Shown: positions 1 to 4,883, counted from the first letter of the stretch. The stretch is DNA of 6,993 bases from an uncultured Faecalibacterium sp. (GCA_902463905.1 CABQHF010000115.1:1-6993); one strand, 5' to 3'. Notes: generated from the letters alone by a model not told the origin. Numbers and translations are program-made.

Positions 1-54
1 GTGACCGAAGTGCACACCTGCCTCGAGAAGCTGCTTCATAGAAACGACTGCCAT
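1..54 (-). CDS. rpsB: 30S ribosomal protein S2, N-terminal 18 codons (partial)
   Basis: The minus-strand reading begins with ATG at 54-52 and gives MAVVSMKQLLEAGVHFGH up to the window edge. The VSMKQLLEAGVHFGH stretch is the hallmark N-terminus of ribosomal protein S2, a structural protein of the small subunit needed for S1 binding and translation initiation. The start is supported by a TGGAGG Shine-Dalgarno at 64-69 with a spacing of about 9 nt. The rest of the gene lies beyond the left edge; tsf usually follows rpsB, but this cannot be seen here. It has its own promoter and a long leader, so it is transcribed separately from the LTA-synthase-like gene upstream. Confidence 0.93.
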   Translation of the reverse strand, partial: MAVVSMKQLLEAGVHFGH

Positions 55-180
55 AGTAAAAATACCTCCAGATATTGTTTTGCCTCCGCACACCGTGATC
101 CTTGGCCGTATCGGACGGTCCCGGACTGCCCTCCACTCCCGATGGAGCACAAAAGGGCATAGTGATGCGTGTGTAATGCC
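55..180 (-). promoter_or_regulatory. Structured rpsB mRNA leader (candidate S2 autoregulatory element)
   Basis: The roughly 125-nt untranslated leader between the predicted transcription start and rpsB can fold into a three-way arrangement. A closing stem pairs CACAC (173-169) with GTGTG (93-89). A first arm pairs TGCC (159-156) with GGCA (130-127) and stacks, across an asymmetric 8-nt bulge, on CTCCA (147-143) paired with TGGAG (135-131). A second arm is GGaCCGT (121-115) with ACGGCC (109-104) around a CCGAT loop. Leaders through which ribosomal proteins control their own synthesis are common in Bacillota. That this one binds S2 is an inference from position; only the pairing potential is seen. 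Confidence 0.5.
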
Positions 181-185
181 TTGTT

Positions 186-214
186 ATCATAGCACAAAAA
201 GTGCACGGTTGCAA
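186..214 (-). promoter_or_regulatory. SigA-type promoter of rpsB
   Basis: On the minus strand there is a -35 TTGCAA (214-209), a 17-bp spacer and a -10 TATGAT (191-186). This predicts a start near position 179-180. It lies 43 bp past the stop of the LTA-synthase-like gene, so rpsB need not depend on read-through. Confidence 0.8.
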
Positions 215-257
215 GAGTTTTTCTCTGTTTTGTCCAAAAAAGTTTCCGGTTTTTTGC

Positions 258-2204
258 TTATTTGCCTTTGGCGGGCTCTGCCACGCTTTCCAGCCCCATG
301 CGGGTGAGGGCATAGCCCTTGCCAAACATCAGGTCATATTGCAGCATCCAGTGCTCCTGGGTCCAGCGCTGCTGGAACTCGGTGGGTTCCAGCGTGGTGG
401 TGCCGTCCAGGTTCATGGTCACGCCGCGGGTGCAGGCGCGGCTGGCCACCCGGAGCTGCCGGTTCAGGAACTGGAAGTACAGCGGCTGCTGCAGGCCGTA
501 GAGGTTCATCATCACCGGCGAGATGTCGTAGGCGGCAATGGTGCCCAGGTCCACCTGTGCGTCACTGTAGTTGGACCACATGAGCAGCGTGGTCTGGTGC
601 AGGCGGGGGTCCGCGCTGGAATCGCTGGCATAGCCGGTGGTGGTGTACACGTCGTAGTTGGAGTCGATGGGGTTGTAGTGGTCGCCCCAGAACACCAGAA
701 TGACCGGCTCATCCACCTGCGAGAAGTACGCCGTCAGCTTGCCCAGCATGGCGTCGGCGTCCCGGATGCCGGTAGCAAAGTCCTCCAGCGCGCCCACCGT
801 GCTGGCCTTCATGCCCGCCGGGTGCTCCAGCACCTTCACCCGCTCGTCATCGGGGTAGTTGTCCTTATTATAATTGGTATGGTTCTGCATGGTGACCGCG
901 TGCAGGAACACCGGTGCGTCGGAGGATTCCTTCATCTGCTCGTACTGGCCGATGATCTGGTCGGCCATGGAGTCATCGGTGACAAGGCCGTTGGTCCAGT
1001 AGTGCTTGCGCACCTTGGTCACACCGTGCATATCCTCCAGACTGATGAAATCGTCCAGACCCAGGTTGGGGTAGGCCTTGTCACGGCTCCAGTACTTGGC
1101 CCAGAAGCAGTGCACGGCAGCCGTCTGGTAGCCCTGCGTCTTGAGGTAGCTGGGCAGGGCGAACATGGGCTTGGTGACATGCTGCTGATAGGGCTTTGAG
1201 CCGCTGGGCAGGAAGGACACCGAGTAGCCGGTCAGAGCCTCGAACTCCACATCGCAGGTGCCGCCGCCGAAGCTGGGGCTGTAGGCCCGGCCGTAGGCAC
1301 TGGTCTGCTGCAGGGCGTGAAGGTTGGCCGACACATCCGTATCGAACTTGATGCCGTACTGTTCCAGCTCCGACACATCCCAGTAGGACTCATCCATCAC
1401 ATAGATGATGGTGGGCTTTTTCACCTGCTCGTCCTTGTCGGTGGTGGCCGCATAGCTGGTGGGGTACAGCGGGCTGGTGGTGAACTTCTGGCTCTCGCCC
1501 ACGTTGTCCAGAATGGCATCCACCACCTCTTCTGAGTAGTTGTCCGGCTTGTCGATCTCCAGATTGGACAGGTTGGTCATAAAGCCGGTGACAACACCAT
1601 AGTAGCGGTAATAGCGGTCCTGCATCCAGGCGTCCGGCACGATGCCGATGGCCTGGCAGACGGCCGGCTGCAGAAAAACGCCGAAGATCAGCAGGCACAT
1701 TGCTGCTGCGGTGGCCGCACTGCCCGCCACACGGGGCAGCCAGCGCTGTTTATGCCGCCCACGGTACAGGAAAAAGCTGCCCGCCATCAGCGCCAGTTCC
1801 ACCACGACCGTGACGATCATGCTGGTCTGGATCTTGATGCCGGCAGCGGACGCCACACCGGCGGCCTCCGACACCTGTGCCAGGTCCCAGGGCAGGAAGG
1901 GTTCACCGCGCAGCTGCAGGGTATAGAAATTCACCGCGCAGGGTACGCAGCCCAGTACCGCCATGCCCAGCGTAGACAGCGGCGGCAGCCGGAAGATCCA
2001 GTCCAGCAGCAGCCAGATCAGAAACAGGAACAGCCATGCCAGCAGATAGGCCTCGGCATGGGGGAAAATAAAGCTTGTAACGGTGTCCGCCGTCAGCGCA
2101 CCGCGGGCGATCCACTCGCCCAGCAGCACTGTGATCAGCGATGCCGCCAGCGGGAACGCCATGCGGGCCGCCAGAAGCGGCTTGGGAGTTTTCAACGAAT
2201 TCAT
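258..2204 (-). CDS. LTA synthase family / phosphoglycerol transferase-like membrane sulfatase-fold protein
   Basis: This is a 648-residue membrane protein of the LtaS/MdoB branch of the alkaline phosphatase superfamily; characterised members move glycerol-phosphate from lipids to a glycolipid or glycan outside the membrane. About five hydrophobic segments occupy residues 16-35, 50-73, 76-97, 125-148 and 157-185, followed by an extracellular catalytic domain. Its metal and catalytic motifs are visible: PTIIYVMDES (ligand E272), SPSFGGGTCDVEFEALTG (likely nucleophile T316), HAVTMQNHTNY (around 435-445) and FWGDHYNP (D508, H509). The chosen ATG at 2204 has AAGGA about 8 nt upstream. A GTG at 2249 would add 15 residues but has poorly spaced SD and sits almost on the predicted transcription start. 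Whether it makes lipoteichoic acid or decorates another polymer cannot be told; no neighbouring glycolipid gene helps. No convincing terminator follows it. Confidence 0.88.
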   Translation of the reverse strand: MNSLKTPKPLLAARMAFPLAASLITVLLGEWIARGALTADTVTSFIFPHAEAYLLAWLFLFLIWLLLDWIFRLPPLSTLGMAVLGCVPCAVNFYTLQLRGEPFLPWDLAQVSEAAGVASAAGIKIQTSMIVTVVVELALMAGSFFLYRGRHKQRWLPRVAGSAATAAAMCLLIFGVFLQPAVCQAIGIVPDAWMQDRYYRYYGVVTGFMTNLSNLEIDKPDNYSEEVVDAILDNVGESQKFTTSPLYPTSYAATTDKDEQVKKPTIIYVMDESYWDVSELEQYGIKFDTDVSANLHALQQTSAYGRAYSPSFGGGTCDVEFEALTGYSVSFLPSGSKPYQQHVTKPMFALPSYLKTQGYQTAAVHCFWAKYWSRDKAYPNLGLDDFISLEDMHGVTKVRKHYWTNGLVTDDSMADQIIGQYEQMKESSDAPVFLHAVTMQNHTNYNKDNYPDDERVKVLEHPAGMKASTVGALEDFATGIRDADAMLGKLTAYFSQVDEPVILVFWGDHYNPIDSNYDVYTTTGYASDSSADPRLHQTTLLMWSNYSDAQVDLGTIAAYDISPVMMNLYGLQQPLYFQFLNRQLRVASRACTRGVTMNLDGTTTLEPTEFQQRWTQEHWMLQYDLMFGKGYALTRMGLESVAEPAKGK

Positions 2205-2264
2205 GGGTCCGATCCTTTCCACATCTACCAGCAGTTGGTTCTTTTGCACAAACCTTCTGCGATT

Positions 2265-2292
2265 ATTATAGTCATTCCTCCGAAAATGTCCA
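2265..2292 (-). promoter_or_regulatory. Promoter of the LTA-synthase-like gene
   Basis: The minus strand carries -35 TGGACA (2292-2287), a 16-bp spacer and a perfect -10 TATAAT (2270-2265). Transcription would begin at about 2257-2259, roughly 54 nt before the ATG at 2204, giving a short leader with an AAGGA ribosome binding site. Confidence 0.72.
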
Positions 2293-2335
2293 CCCCTGTT
2301 TTACAAAAAACAGCCTCATTTTTTTACAGATCCGC

Positions 2336-2629
2336 TCAGAGGCCCAGTTTTGTGCGCACCGTCTGCCACAGGCCGGGCTTCGGGGCCGGTGCCGGAGGCA
2401 GCTGGGTGTGCACCAGCACCGCATCCGTGCCGATAGTCTCGATCTCCTGCCATGGGATGGTCAGGCTCTCTTCCCTGCCCAGCAGGCCGAACAGCCGGGG
2501 CCGCCCCAGCAGGATCAGGCTCTGCAGACGGGCGGTGGCGGGATCAAAGGCCAGATCATCGGCCCGGCCCAGGCACACCCCCTGCTCCAGCTGCACAACT
2601 TCCTTTTCGCAAAGTTCCCGGATGGTCAC
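2336..2629 (-). CDS. ylmC: YlmC/YmxH family PRC-barrel protein
   Basis: This 97-residue soluble protein is a PRC-barrel of the YlmC/YmxH type. The family pattern is clear: an N-terminal (R)ELCEKEVVQLEQGVCLG strand pair (residues 4-21), DDLAFDPATARLQSLIL (24-40), a FGLLGREE turn (47-54), and TIPWQEIETIGTDAVLV (57-73). A Pro/Ala-rich linker and a short basic tail (74-97) follow. The family is named for sporulation-linked genes in Bacillus, but its molecular role is not established; PRC barrels generally act as small RNA-, protein- or cofactor-binding modules. The start is GTG at 2629, supported by a GGGGAGAGG stretch ending about 4-7 nt upstream. The gene is divergent from the HAD gene and precedes the LTA-synthase-like gene, which has its own promoter. 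No clear promoter for it was found. Confidence 0.85.
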   Translation of the reverse strand: MTIRELCEKEVVQLEQGVCLGRADDLAFDPATARLQSLILLGRPRLFGLLGREESLTIPWQEIETIGTDAVLVHTQLPPAPAPKPGLWQTVRTKLGL

Positions 2630-2660
2630 AGCACCTCTCCCCTCTCTGCCACCAGCCTAT

Positions 2661-2674
2661 GCGGCCCGGGCCGC
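2661..2674. repeat. Perfect 14-bp GC palindrome
   Basis: GCGGCCCGGGCCGC is identical to its reverse complement. It lies in the intergenic space between ylmC and the HAD gene, 32 bp before the ylmC start, within the presumed ylmC leader. It could be an operator or a cruciform/hairpin; in GC-rich DNA chance cannot be dismissed. Confidence 0.6.
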
Positions 2675-2682
2675 GTCCATGC

Positions 2683-2705
2683 AAAAAGCGGTGGAAAAGC
2701 ACCGC
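2683..2705 (-). terminator. Terminator-like hairpin upstream of ylmC
   Basis: On the minus strand GCGGTG (2705-2700) pairs with CACCGC (2693-2688) around a 6-nt CTTTTC loop and is followed at once by five T residues (2687-2683). It overlaps the -35 of the divergent HAD promoter. It could stop antisense transcription or act as an attenuator in the ylmC leader. The stem is only 6 bp, so its strength is uncertain. Confidence 0.45.
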
Positions 2706-2721
2706 CGGGTTGTGGTATACT
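2692..2721 (+). promoter_or_regulatory. Promoter of the HAD phosphatase gene
   Basis: The plus strand has -35 TGGAAA (2692-2697), an 18-bp spacer and -10 TATACT (2716-2721) preceded by TGG, which makes an extended -10 (TGnTATACT). Transcription would start near 2728, about 37 nt before the ATG. Confidence 0.6.
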
Positions 2722-2764
2722 GGAGCTGTTCCCCAACAACTCTGAATAAAGCGAGGCAACTTGT

Positions 2765-3379
2765 ATGTATAAAAGTATCGTGTTTGACCTGGGCGGCGTG
2801 ATGATCGACTTTGACCCCAGGGGCTATCTGGTGGACCGCCTGTGCAACGCCGAGACCGAGGAAGAGGTCTACGACCTGACCTTTGGCAGCGAGGAATGGA
2901 AGCTGCTGGATGCCGGGCTCATCTCCCGCTTTGACGGCAACCACCGGATGCTGGAAAAGGCCCGGGCTGCGGGCTGTGCCTTTGAGGTGCAGGGCGTGCT
3001 GGACGACTGGCTGCACATCCTGCGGCCCCGGCACCGGATGGAAGAGCTGGTGCGCCGCCTGAAGAGCCACGGCTACTGCGTGTACTACCTGAGCAACATC
3101 CCGCAGGATGTGCTGGACCTGCTCCGGGACCGGGGCGTGCTGGACGGCTTTGACGGTGGTGTGGCTTCCTGTGAGGTACACATCAACAAGCCGGACCCGA
3201 AGATCTACAAGGCCCTGCTGGACAAGTATTCTCTCAAGGCCGAGGAGTGCGTGTTCATCGACGACCGGCTGGAGAATGTGCAGGCCGCCTTTGCGCTGGG
3301 CTTTGCCGGCATCCAGATGAAGGACAGCGTCGGCACCCTGGTGCGCAGCCTTGCCACCTGCAACGTGACGCTGCGGTAA
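2765..3379 (+). CDS. HAD superfamily hydrolase (subfamily IA), probable sugar-phosphate phosphatase
   Basis: This 204-residue cytosolic protein has the four HAD motifs: FDLGGVMIDFD (nucleophile D8), YLSN (S110), NKPDPKIY (K142) and FIDDRLENV (D166, D167). An alpha-helical cap lies at about residues 16-90. The order and length fit HAD-IA variant 3 phosphatases such as YihX, which hydrolyses alpha-D-glucose-1-phosphate. The usual general-acid Asp two residues after the nucleophile is Gly (G10); DLGG/DLGN is frequent in this subgroup, so it is not evidence of inactivity. The substrate cannot be read from sequence. ATG at 2765 has a GAGG ribosome binding site 8 nt upstream. It is the only plus-strand gene, monocistronic between a divergent promoter region and a strong shared terminator. 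Confidence 0.88.
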   Translation: MYKSIVFDLGGVMIDFDPRGYLVDRLCNAETEEEVYDLTFGSEEWKLLDAGLISRFDGNHRMLEKARAAGCAFEVQGVLDDWLHILRPRHRMEELVRRLKSHGYCVYYLSNIPQDVLDLLRDRGVLDGFDGGVASCEVHINKPDPKIYKALLDKYSLKAEECVFIDDRLENVQAAFALGFAGIQMKDSVGTLVRSLATCNVTLR

Positions 3380-3393
3380 CCTTTCTACAGACA

Positions 3394-3434
3394 AACAGCC
3401 CCCGCCGGGCATTCTCGTCCCGGCGGGGGCTGTT
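3394..3434. terminator. Bidirectional intrinsic terminator between converging genes
   Basis: A perfect 16-bp stem (3394-3409 with 3419-3434) of very high GC content encloses a 9-nt loop. It ends the HAD gene (stop 15 bp before) on the plus strand and the DUF1540 gene (stop at 3449) on the minus strand. The T tracts are broken on both sides (TGTTCCTTG and TGTTTGTCTG), but the stem is unusually stable. Confidence 0.85.
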
Positions 3435-3448
3435 CCTTGTGTGCAGAA

Positions 3449-3607
3449 TTACTTTTCCTCGTAGTTCTGGCAGTAGTGCGGGGTGCCTTCCTGCTGCGTA
3501 TTGCAGGTGCACTGCTCGGTCACTTTGATCTGCGGCAGGTCACATTTGCAGCCGGCCACATTGTGGCAGCATGCGCAGACATCACAGGTAACACCGATGT
3601 TTTCCAT
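3449..3607 (-). CDS. DUF1540 small cysteine-rich protein
   Basis: This 52-residue protein starts at ATG 3607 behind a strong AGAGGTGAT ribosome binding site. It has nine cysteines (C8, C11, C13, C14, C20, C22, C33, C35, C46) plus H15 and H44. The arrangement of an N-terminal CxxCxCCHN cluster, a CKC pair, an I-K-V strand and a C-x-C near the C-terminus matches DUF1540, a family of small probable metal-binding proteins in Clostridia with no established function. The density of Cys suggests bound zinc or iron, or a metal/thiol buffering role; this is inference. It follows the YgbA gene by 44 bp on the same strand with no terminator between, so co-transcription is likely. An in-frame reading that begins further upstream (3847) crosses the ygbA gene and is rejected. 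Confidence 0.87.
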   Translation of the reverse strand: MENIGVTCDVCACCHNVAGCKCDLPQIKVTEQCTCNTQQEGTPHYCQNYEEK

Positions 3608-3651
3608 ATTGATCACCTCTCTGCAGACAGGATGCCCCGTCTGCCGGGCGA

Positions 3652-4011
3652 TTATGCATCCGTTTTTTGCGCTTCCCGTTTTGCCTTGATGGTCACCGCC
3701 ACATGTTTCACGGACAGCACCGGGTGCACCGGCAGCATCCGGGGACCGGCCCAACGCATCACCACGCGGATCTGCTCCCGCATGGCGGGCTTGTAGCAGT
3801 GCACTTTGCAGGCCGAACAGAAGGTCTTGGTCTCCATGAACGGGCATTTGTCAATGCGGGCCAGTGCGTAGTCCTGCAGTTCCTGACAGGCCGGGCACAG
3901 CTGCCCTTTGGGTGTTTTGTGCTGTTTGCGGCAGTAAAGCGCGATCATCTCGCTCACCAGCAATTTTTCGTCGGCACGTTTTTTGTCTAAGTTTTTCGGG
4001 GTCTCCTGCAT
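3652..4011 (-). CDS. ygbA: YgbA-type nitrous oxide-stimulated promoter family protein
   Basis: The 119-residue product matches the YgbA_NO family. Its features are a charged N-terminus, ALYCRKQHK (C27, H31), LCPACQEL (C39, C42), KCPF (C56), TFCSACKVHCYKP (C65, C68, H71, C72), and the MREQIRVVMRWAGPRMLPVHPVLSVKH stretch split over 77-103. Seven Cys in CxxC-like pairs suggest a metal or Fe-S site. In enterobacteria ygbA is induced by nitric oxide under NsrR; its biochemical role is not settled. ATG at 4011 is preferred because GGAGG lies 10 nt upstream. An ATG at 4020 is only 1 nt from that Shine-Dalgarno. It sits between a 32-codon ORF (23-bp gap) and the DUF1540 gene (44-bp gap), so a three-gene operon is likely. 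Confidence 0.85.
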   Translation of the reverse strand: MQETPKNLDKKRADEKLLVSEMIALYCRKQHKTPKGQLCPACQELQDYALARIDKCPFMETKTFCSACKVHCYKPAMREQIRVVMRWAGPRMLPVHPVLSVKHVAVTIKAKREAQKTDA

Positions 4012-4034
4012 GAGATCCATTCCTCCTGCTGTTT

Positions 4035-4133
4035 TTACTCCCGCTTCCGGCCTGAGCGCACCGCTGCACGGCGCACTGCATAACGCAGCACCGCAAAGCA
4101 GGCTGTCACTCCAACTGCTACCACCACTGCCAT
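4035..4133 (-). CDS. Predicted 32-residue single-span membrane protein upstream of ygbA
   Basis: The reading frame from ATG 4133 to TAA 4035 starts MAVVVAVGVTACFAVLRYAV and continues with a strongly basic tail holding seven Arg/Lys in the last 12 residues. Residues 2-16 are uniformly hydrophobic, giving one short membrane span with a positive-inside C-terminus. A GAAGGA ribosome binding site is spaced 6 nt from the ATG. It ends 23 bp before the ygbA start and lies downstream of the operon promoter, so it would be the first gene. I do not recognise a family; it resembles in shape the tiny membrane proteins next to metal transporters but lacks their Cys cluster. It competes with an in-frame N-terminal extension of ygbA (from 4191) in another frame. 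Third-position GC is moderate (18 of 31), so coding is not certain. Confidence 0.45.
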   Translation of the reverse strand: MAVVVAVGVTACFAVLRYAVRRAAVRSGRKRE

Positions 4134-4147
4134 ACACACCGTCCTTC

Positions 4148-4206
4148 AAAAAGCCAAGCGGCAGGGGCCGAGAGCGCTGTACCGCGCCCATCTTATCCCC
4201 TGCCGC
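4148..4206 (-). promoter_or_regulatory. Long hairpin with T tract in the ygbA operon leader
   Basis: On the minus strand GCGGCAGGGG (4206-4197) pairs perfectly with CCCCTGCCGC (4167-4158). The 29-nt loop contains a smaller GCGC/GCGC hairpin. Five T residues follow seven nt after the stem (4152-4148). It lies between the promoter and the first ORF of the operon, so it may be an attenuator or leader control element. The distance between stem and T tract is longer than in a standard terminator. Confidence 0.5.
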
Positions 4207-4264
4207 ATGTATTTACGTTCTTCTGTACAGGGCTGTCCGCAGTAGAACTGCCGGAACCGGTCCT

Positions 4265-4280
4265 ATTAGTTTAGACGAAC
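4265..4280. promoter_or_regulatory. Operator-like box C over the ygbA operon -10
   Basis: ATTAGTTT-AGA-CGAAC (plus strand) matches the two boxes in the flavodoxin leader, which read GTTAGTTT-N3-CTAAC, at 11 of the 13 defined positions. It covers the -10 hexamer of the ygbA operon, a position suited to repression. The binding protein is unknown. Confidence 0.5.
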
Positions 4281-4296
4281 AAACCTCATTTGTCAA
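4268..4296 (-). promoter_or_regulatory. Promoter of the ygbA operon
   Basis: The minus strand has a perfect -35 TTGACA (4296-4291), a 17-bp spacer and -10 TAAACT (4273-4268). The -35 begins 18 bp after the flavodoxin stop codon and no terminator lies between, so some read-through from flavodoxin is also possible. Confidence 0.72.
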
Positions 4297-4314
4297 GAGG
4301 CGCCCGGTCTGTGG

Positions 4315-4737
4315 TTACCAGGCAGCCAGGTCTGCGCCCAGCTTGCGGCAGGCGGCCTGCACGTCATCGTCCGGAGCCTCGTTGCAGATCAGGCCCTCGC
4401 CGCCGAACACCTGTGCGCCGTCGCCCTGGGCACGCTCCACCCAGTCACGCATCCACTGGCCGTCGCCCCAGCCGTAGGAGCCGAACAGTGCCACCTTCTT
4501 GCCGTTCAGCGAGCCCTCCAGATCCGAGAACATCGGCTCAAACTCGCTCTCCTCCAGCTGCTCGGCACCCATTGCAGGGCAGCCAAAGGCGACCACATCA
4601 TACTCGCCCAGCTTGGCGGCGTTCATCTCGCTGCAGGGGATAATGGTGGCGTTGGCACCTGCGCCCTCTGCGATGCAGTTTGCCATGGTCTCGGTGTTGC
4701 CGGTCTGGCTCCAGAATACGATTGCTACTTTGCTCAT
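4315..4737 (-). CDS. Flavodoxin, short-chain
   Basis: This 140-residue FMN-binding electron carrier can replace ferredoxin, typically when iron is scarce. The phosphate-binding loop is WSQTGNTETMA (S10-T15). The 50s loop is CPAMGAEQLEE (53-63) and the 90s loop FGSYGWGDGQW (85-95); W90 is positioned to stack on the flavin. The length fits clostridial short-chain flavodoxins. ATG at 4737 has GAGAGGT about 8 nt upstream. The gene has its own promoter just after the acyltransferase stop and a leader of about 110 nt carrying two inverted repeats and a hairpin, so expression is probably controlled. It is followed without a terminator by the ygbA operon promoter. Confidence 0.93.
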   Translation of the reverse strand: MSKVAIVFWSQTGNTETMANCIAEGAGANATIIPCSEMNAAKLGEYDVVAFGCPAMGAEQLEESEFEPMFSDLEGSLNGKKVALFGSYGWGDGQWMRDWVERAQGDGAQVFGGEGLICNEAPDDDVQAACRKLGADLAAW

Positions 4738-4766
4738 TTGAATCGACCTCTCTCAATCAATCTTTC

Positions 4767-4782
4767 GTTAGTTTACGCTAAC
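4767..4782. promoter_or_regulatory. Operator-like inverted repeat box B before flavodoxin
   Basis: GTTAG-TTTACG-CTAAC is a 5-6-5 inverted repeat lying 29 bp before the flavodoxin start. It shares GTTAGTTT-N3-CTAAC with box A. On the minus strand it contains TAAACT, a possible second -10, but the matching -35 (TTTTCT) is poor. Confidence 0.55.
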
Positions 4783-4792
4783 TTTTAGCTCC

Positions 4793-4825
4793 AGAAAAAT
4801 GCGGCCGGACAATGCCGACGCATTT
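4793..4825 (-). terminator. Terminator/attenuator-like hairpin in the flavodoxin leader
   Basis: On the minus strand AAATGCG (4825-4819) pairs with CGCATTT (4803-4797), extended inside by CGG (4817-4815) with CCG (4808-4806) around a CATTGT loop, and it runs into TTTTTCT. It could end transcripts of the acyltransferase gene, attenuate flavodoxin mRNA made from the upstream promoter, or both. Confidence 0.55.
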
Positions 4826-4830
4826 CTCGT

Positions 4831-4848
4831 GGTTAGTTTGTTCTAACC
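4831..4848. promoter_or_regulatory. Operator-like inverted repeat box A at the flavodoxin transcription start
   Basis: GGTTAG-TTTGTT-CTAACC is a perfect 6-6-6 inverted repeat. It begins 6 bp downstream of the -10 hexamer and so covers the predicted start site, a classic repressor position. The GTTAG/CTAAC half sites recall DtxR-family boxes, but those have a much shorter gap. Confidence 0.62.
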
Positions 4849-4854
4849 ATCAAC

Positions 4855-4883
4855 AGAATACCACAGGTTGGCAGGCTTGTCAA
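4855..4883 (-). promoter_or_regulatory. Promoter of the flavodoxin gene
   Basis: A perfect -35 TTGACA (4883-4878), 17-bp spacer and -10 TATTCT (4860-4855) with an upstream TGG extended -10 are seen on the minus strand. The -35 ends 3 bp from the acyltransferase stop codon. The predicted start falls in box A. Confidence 0.72.

Noticed and set aside
215..257. A/T-rich stretch after the LTA-synthase-like stop as a terminator
   Set aside because: The only pairing is A6 with T6 around CCGGAAAC, which is too weak to be called an intrinsic terminator, and the rpsB -35 follows directly.
201..1199. Long plus-strand open frame of 332 codons opposite the LTA-synthase-like gene
   Set aside because: It is rich in His, Val, Gly and Gln in a way typical of an antisense frame of a GC-rich gene. 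The minus-strand frame has clear catalytic motifs.
2296..2313. CTGTTTT/AAAACAG inverted repeat between ylmC and the LTA-synthase-like gene as a ylmC terminator
   Set aside because: The stem is AU-rich with a very short loop and no T tract after it on the minus strand, so support is insufficient.
1752..2801. Plus-strand open frame of 349 codons running across three minus-strand features and into the HAD gene
   Set aside because: Gln/Arg-rich antisense composition, no recognisable domain, and it overlaps well supported genes and promoters.
2657..3412. Minus-strand open frame of 251 codons opposite the HAD gene
   Set aside because: Val/His/Gln-rich antisense shadow; the plus frame carries all four HAD motifs.
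3652..4191. Extended 179-codon form of ygbA starting at 4191
   Set aside because: The added 60 residues are Ser/Gly/Cys-rich low-complexity sequence with no family match, although an AGGGG lies upstream. The family length and the GGAGG before 4011 favour the short form. It stays a weak alternative to the 32-codon ORF.
4831..4848. Box A as a canonical DtxR/IdeR operator
   Set aside because: DtxR-type sites have the GTTAG and CTAAC halves almost adjacent; here the gap is 6 bp. Half-site similarity alone does not identify the regulator.
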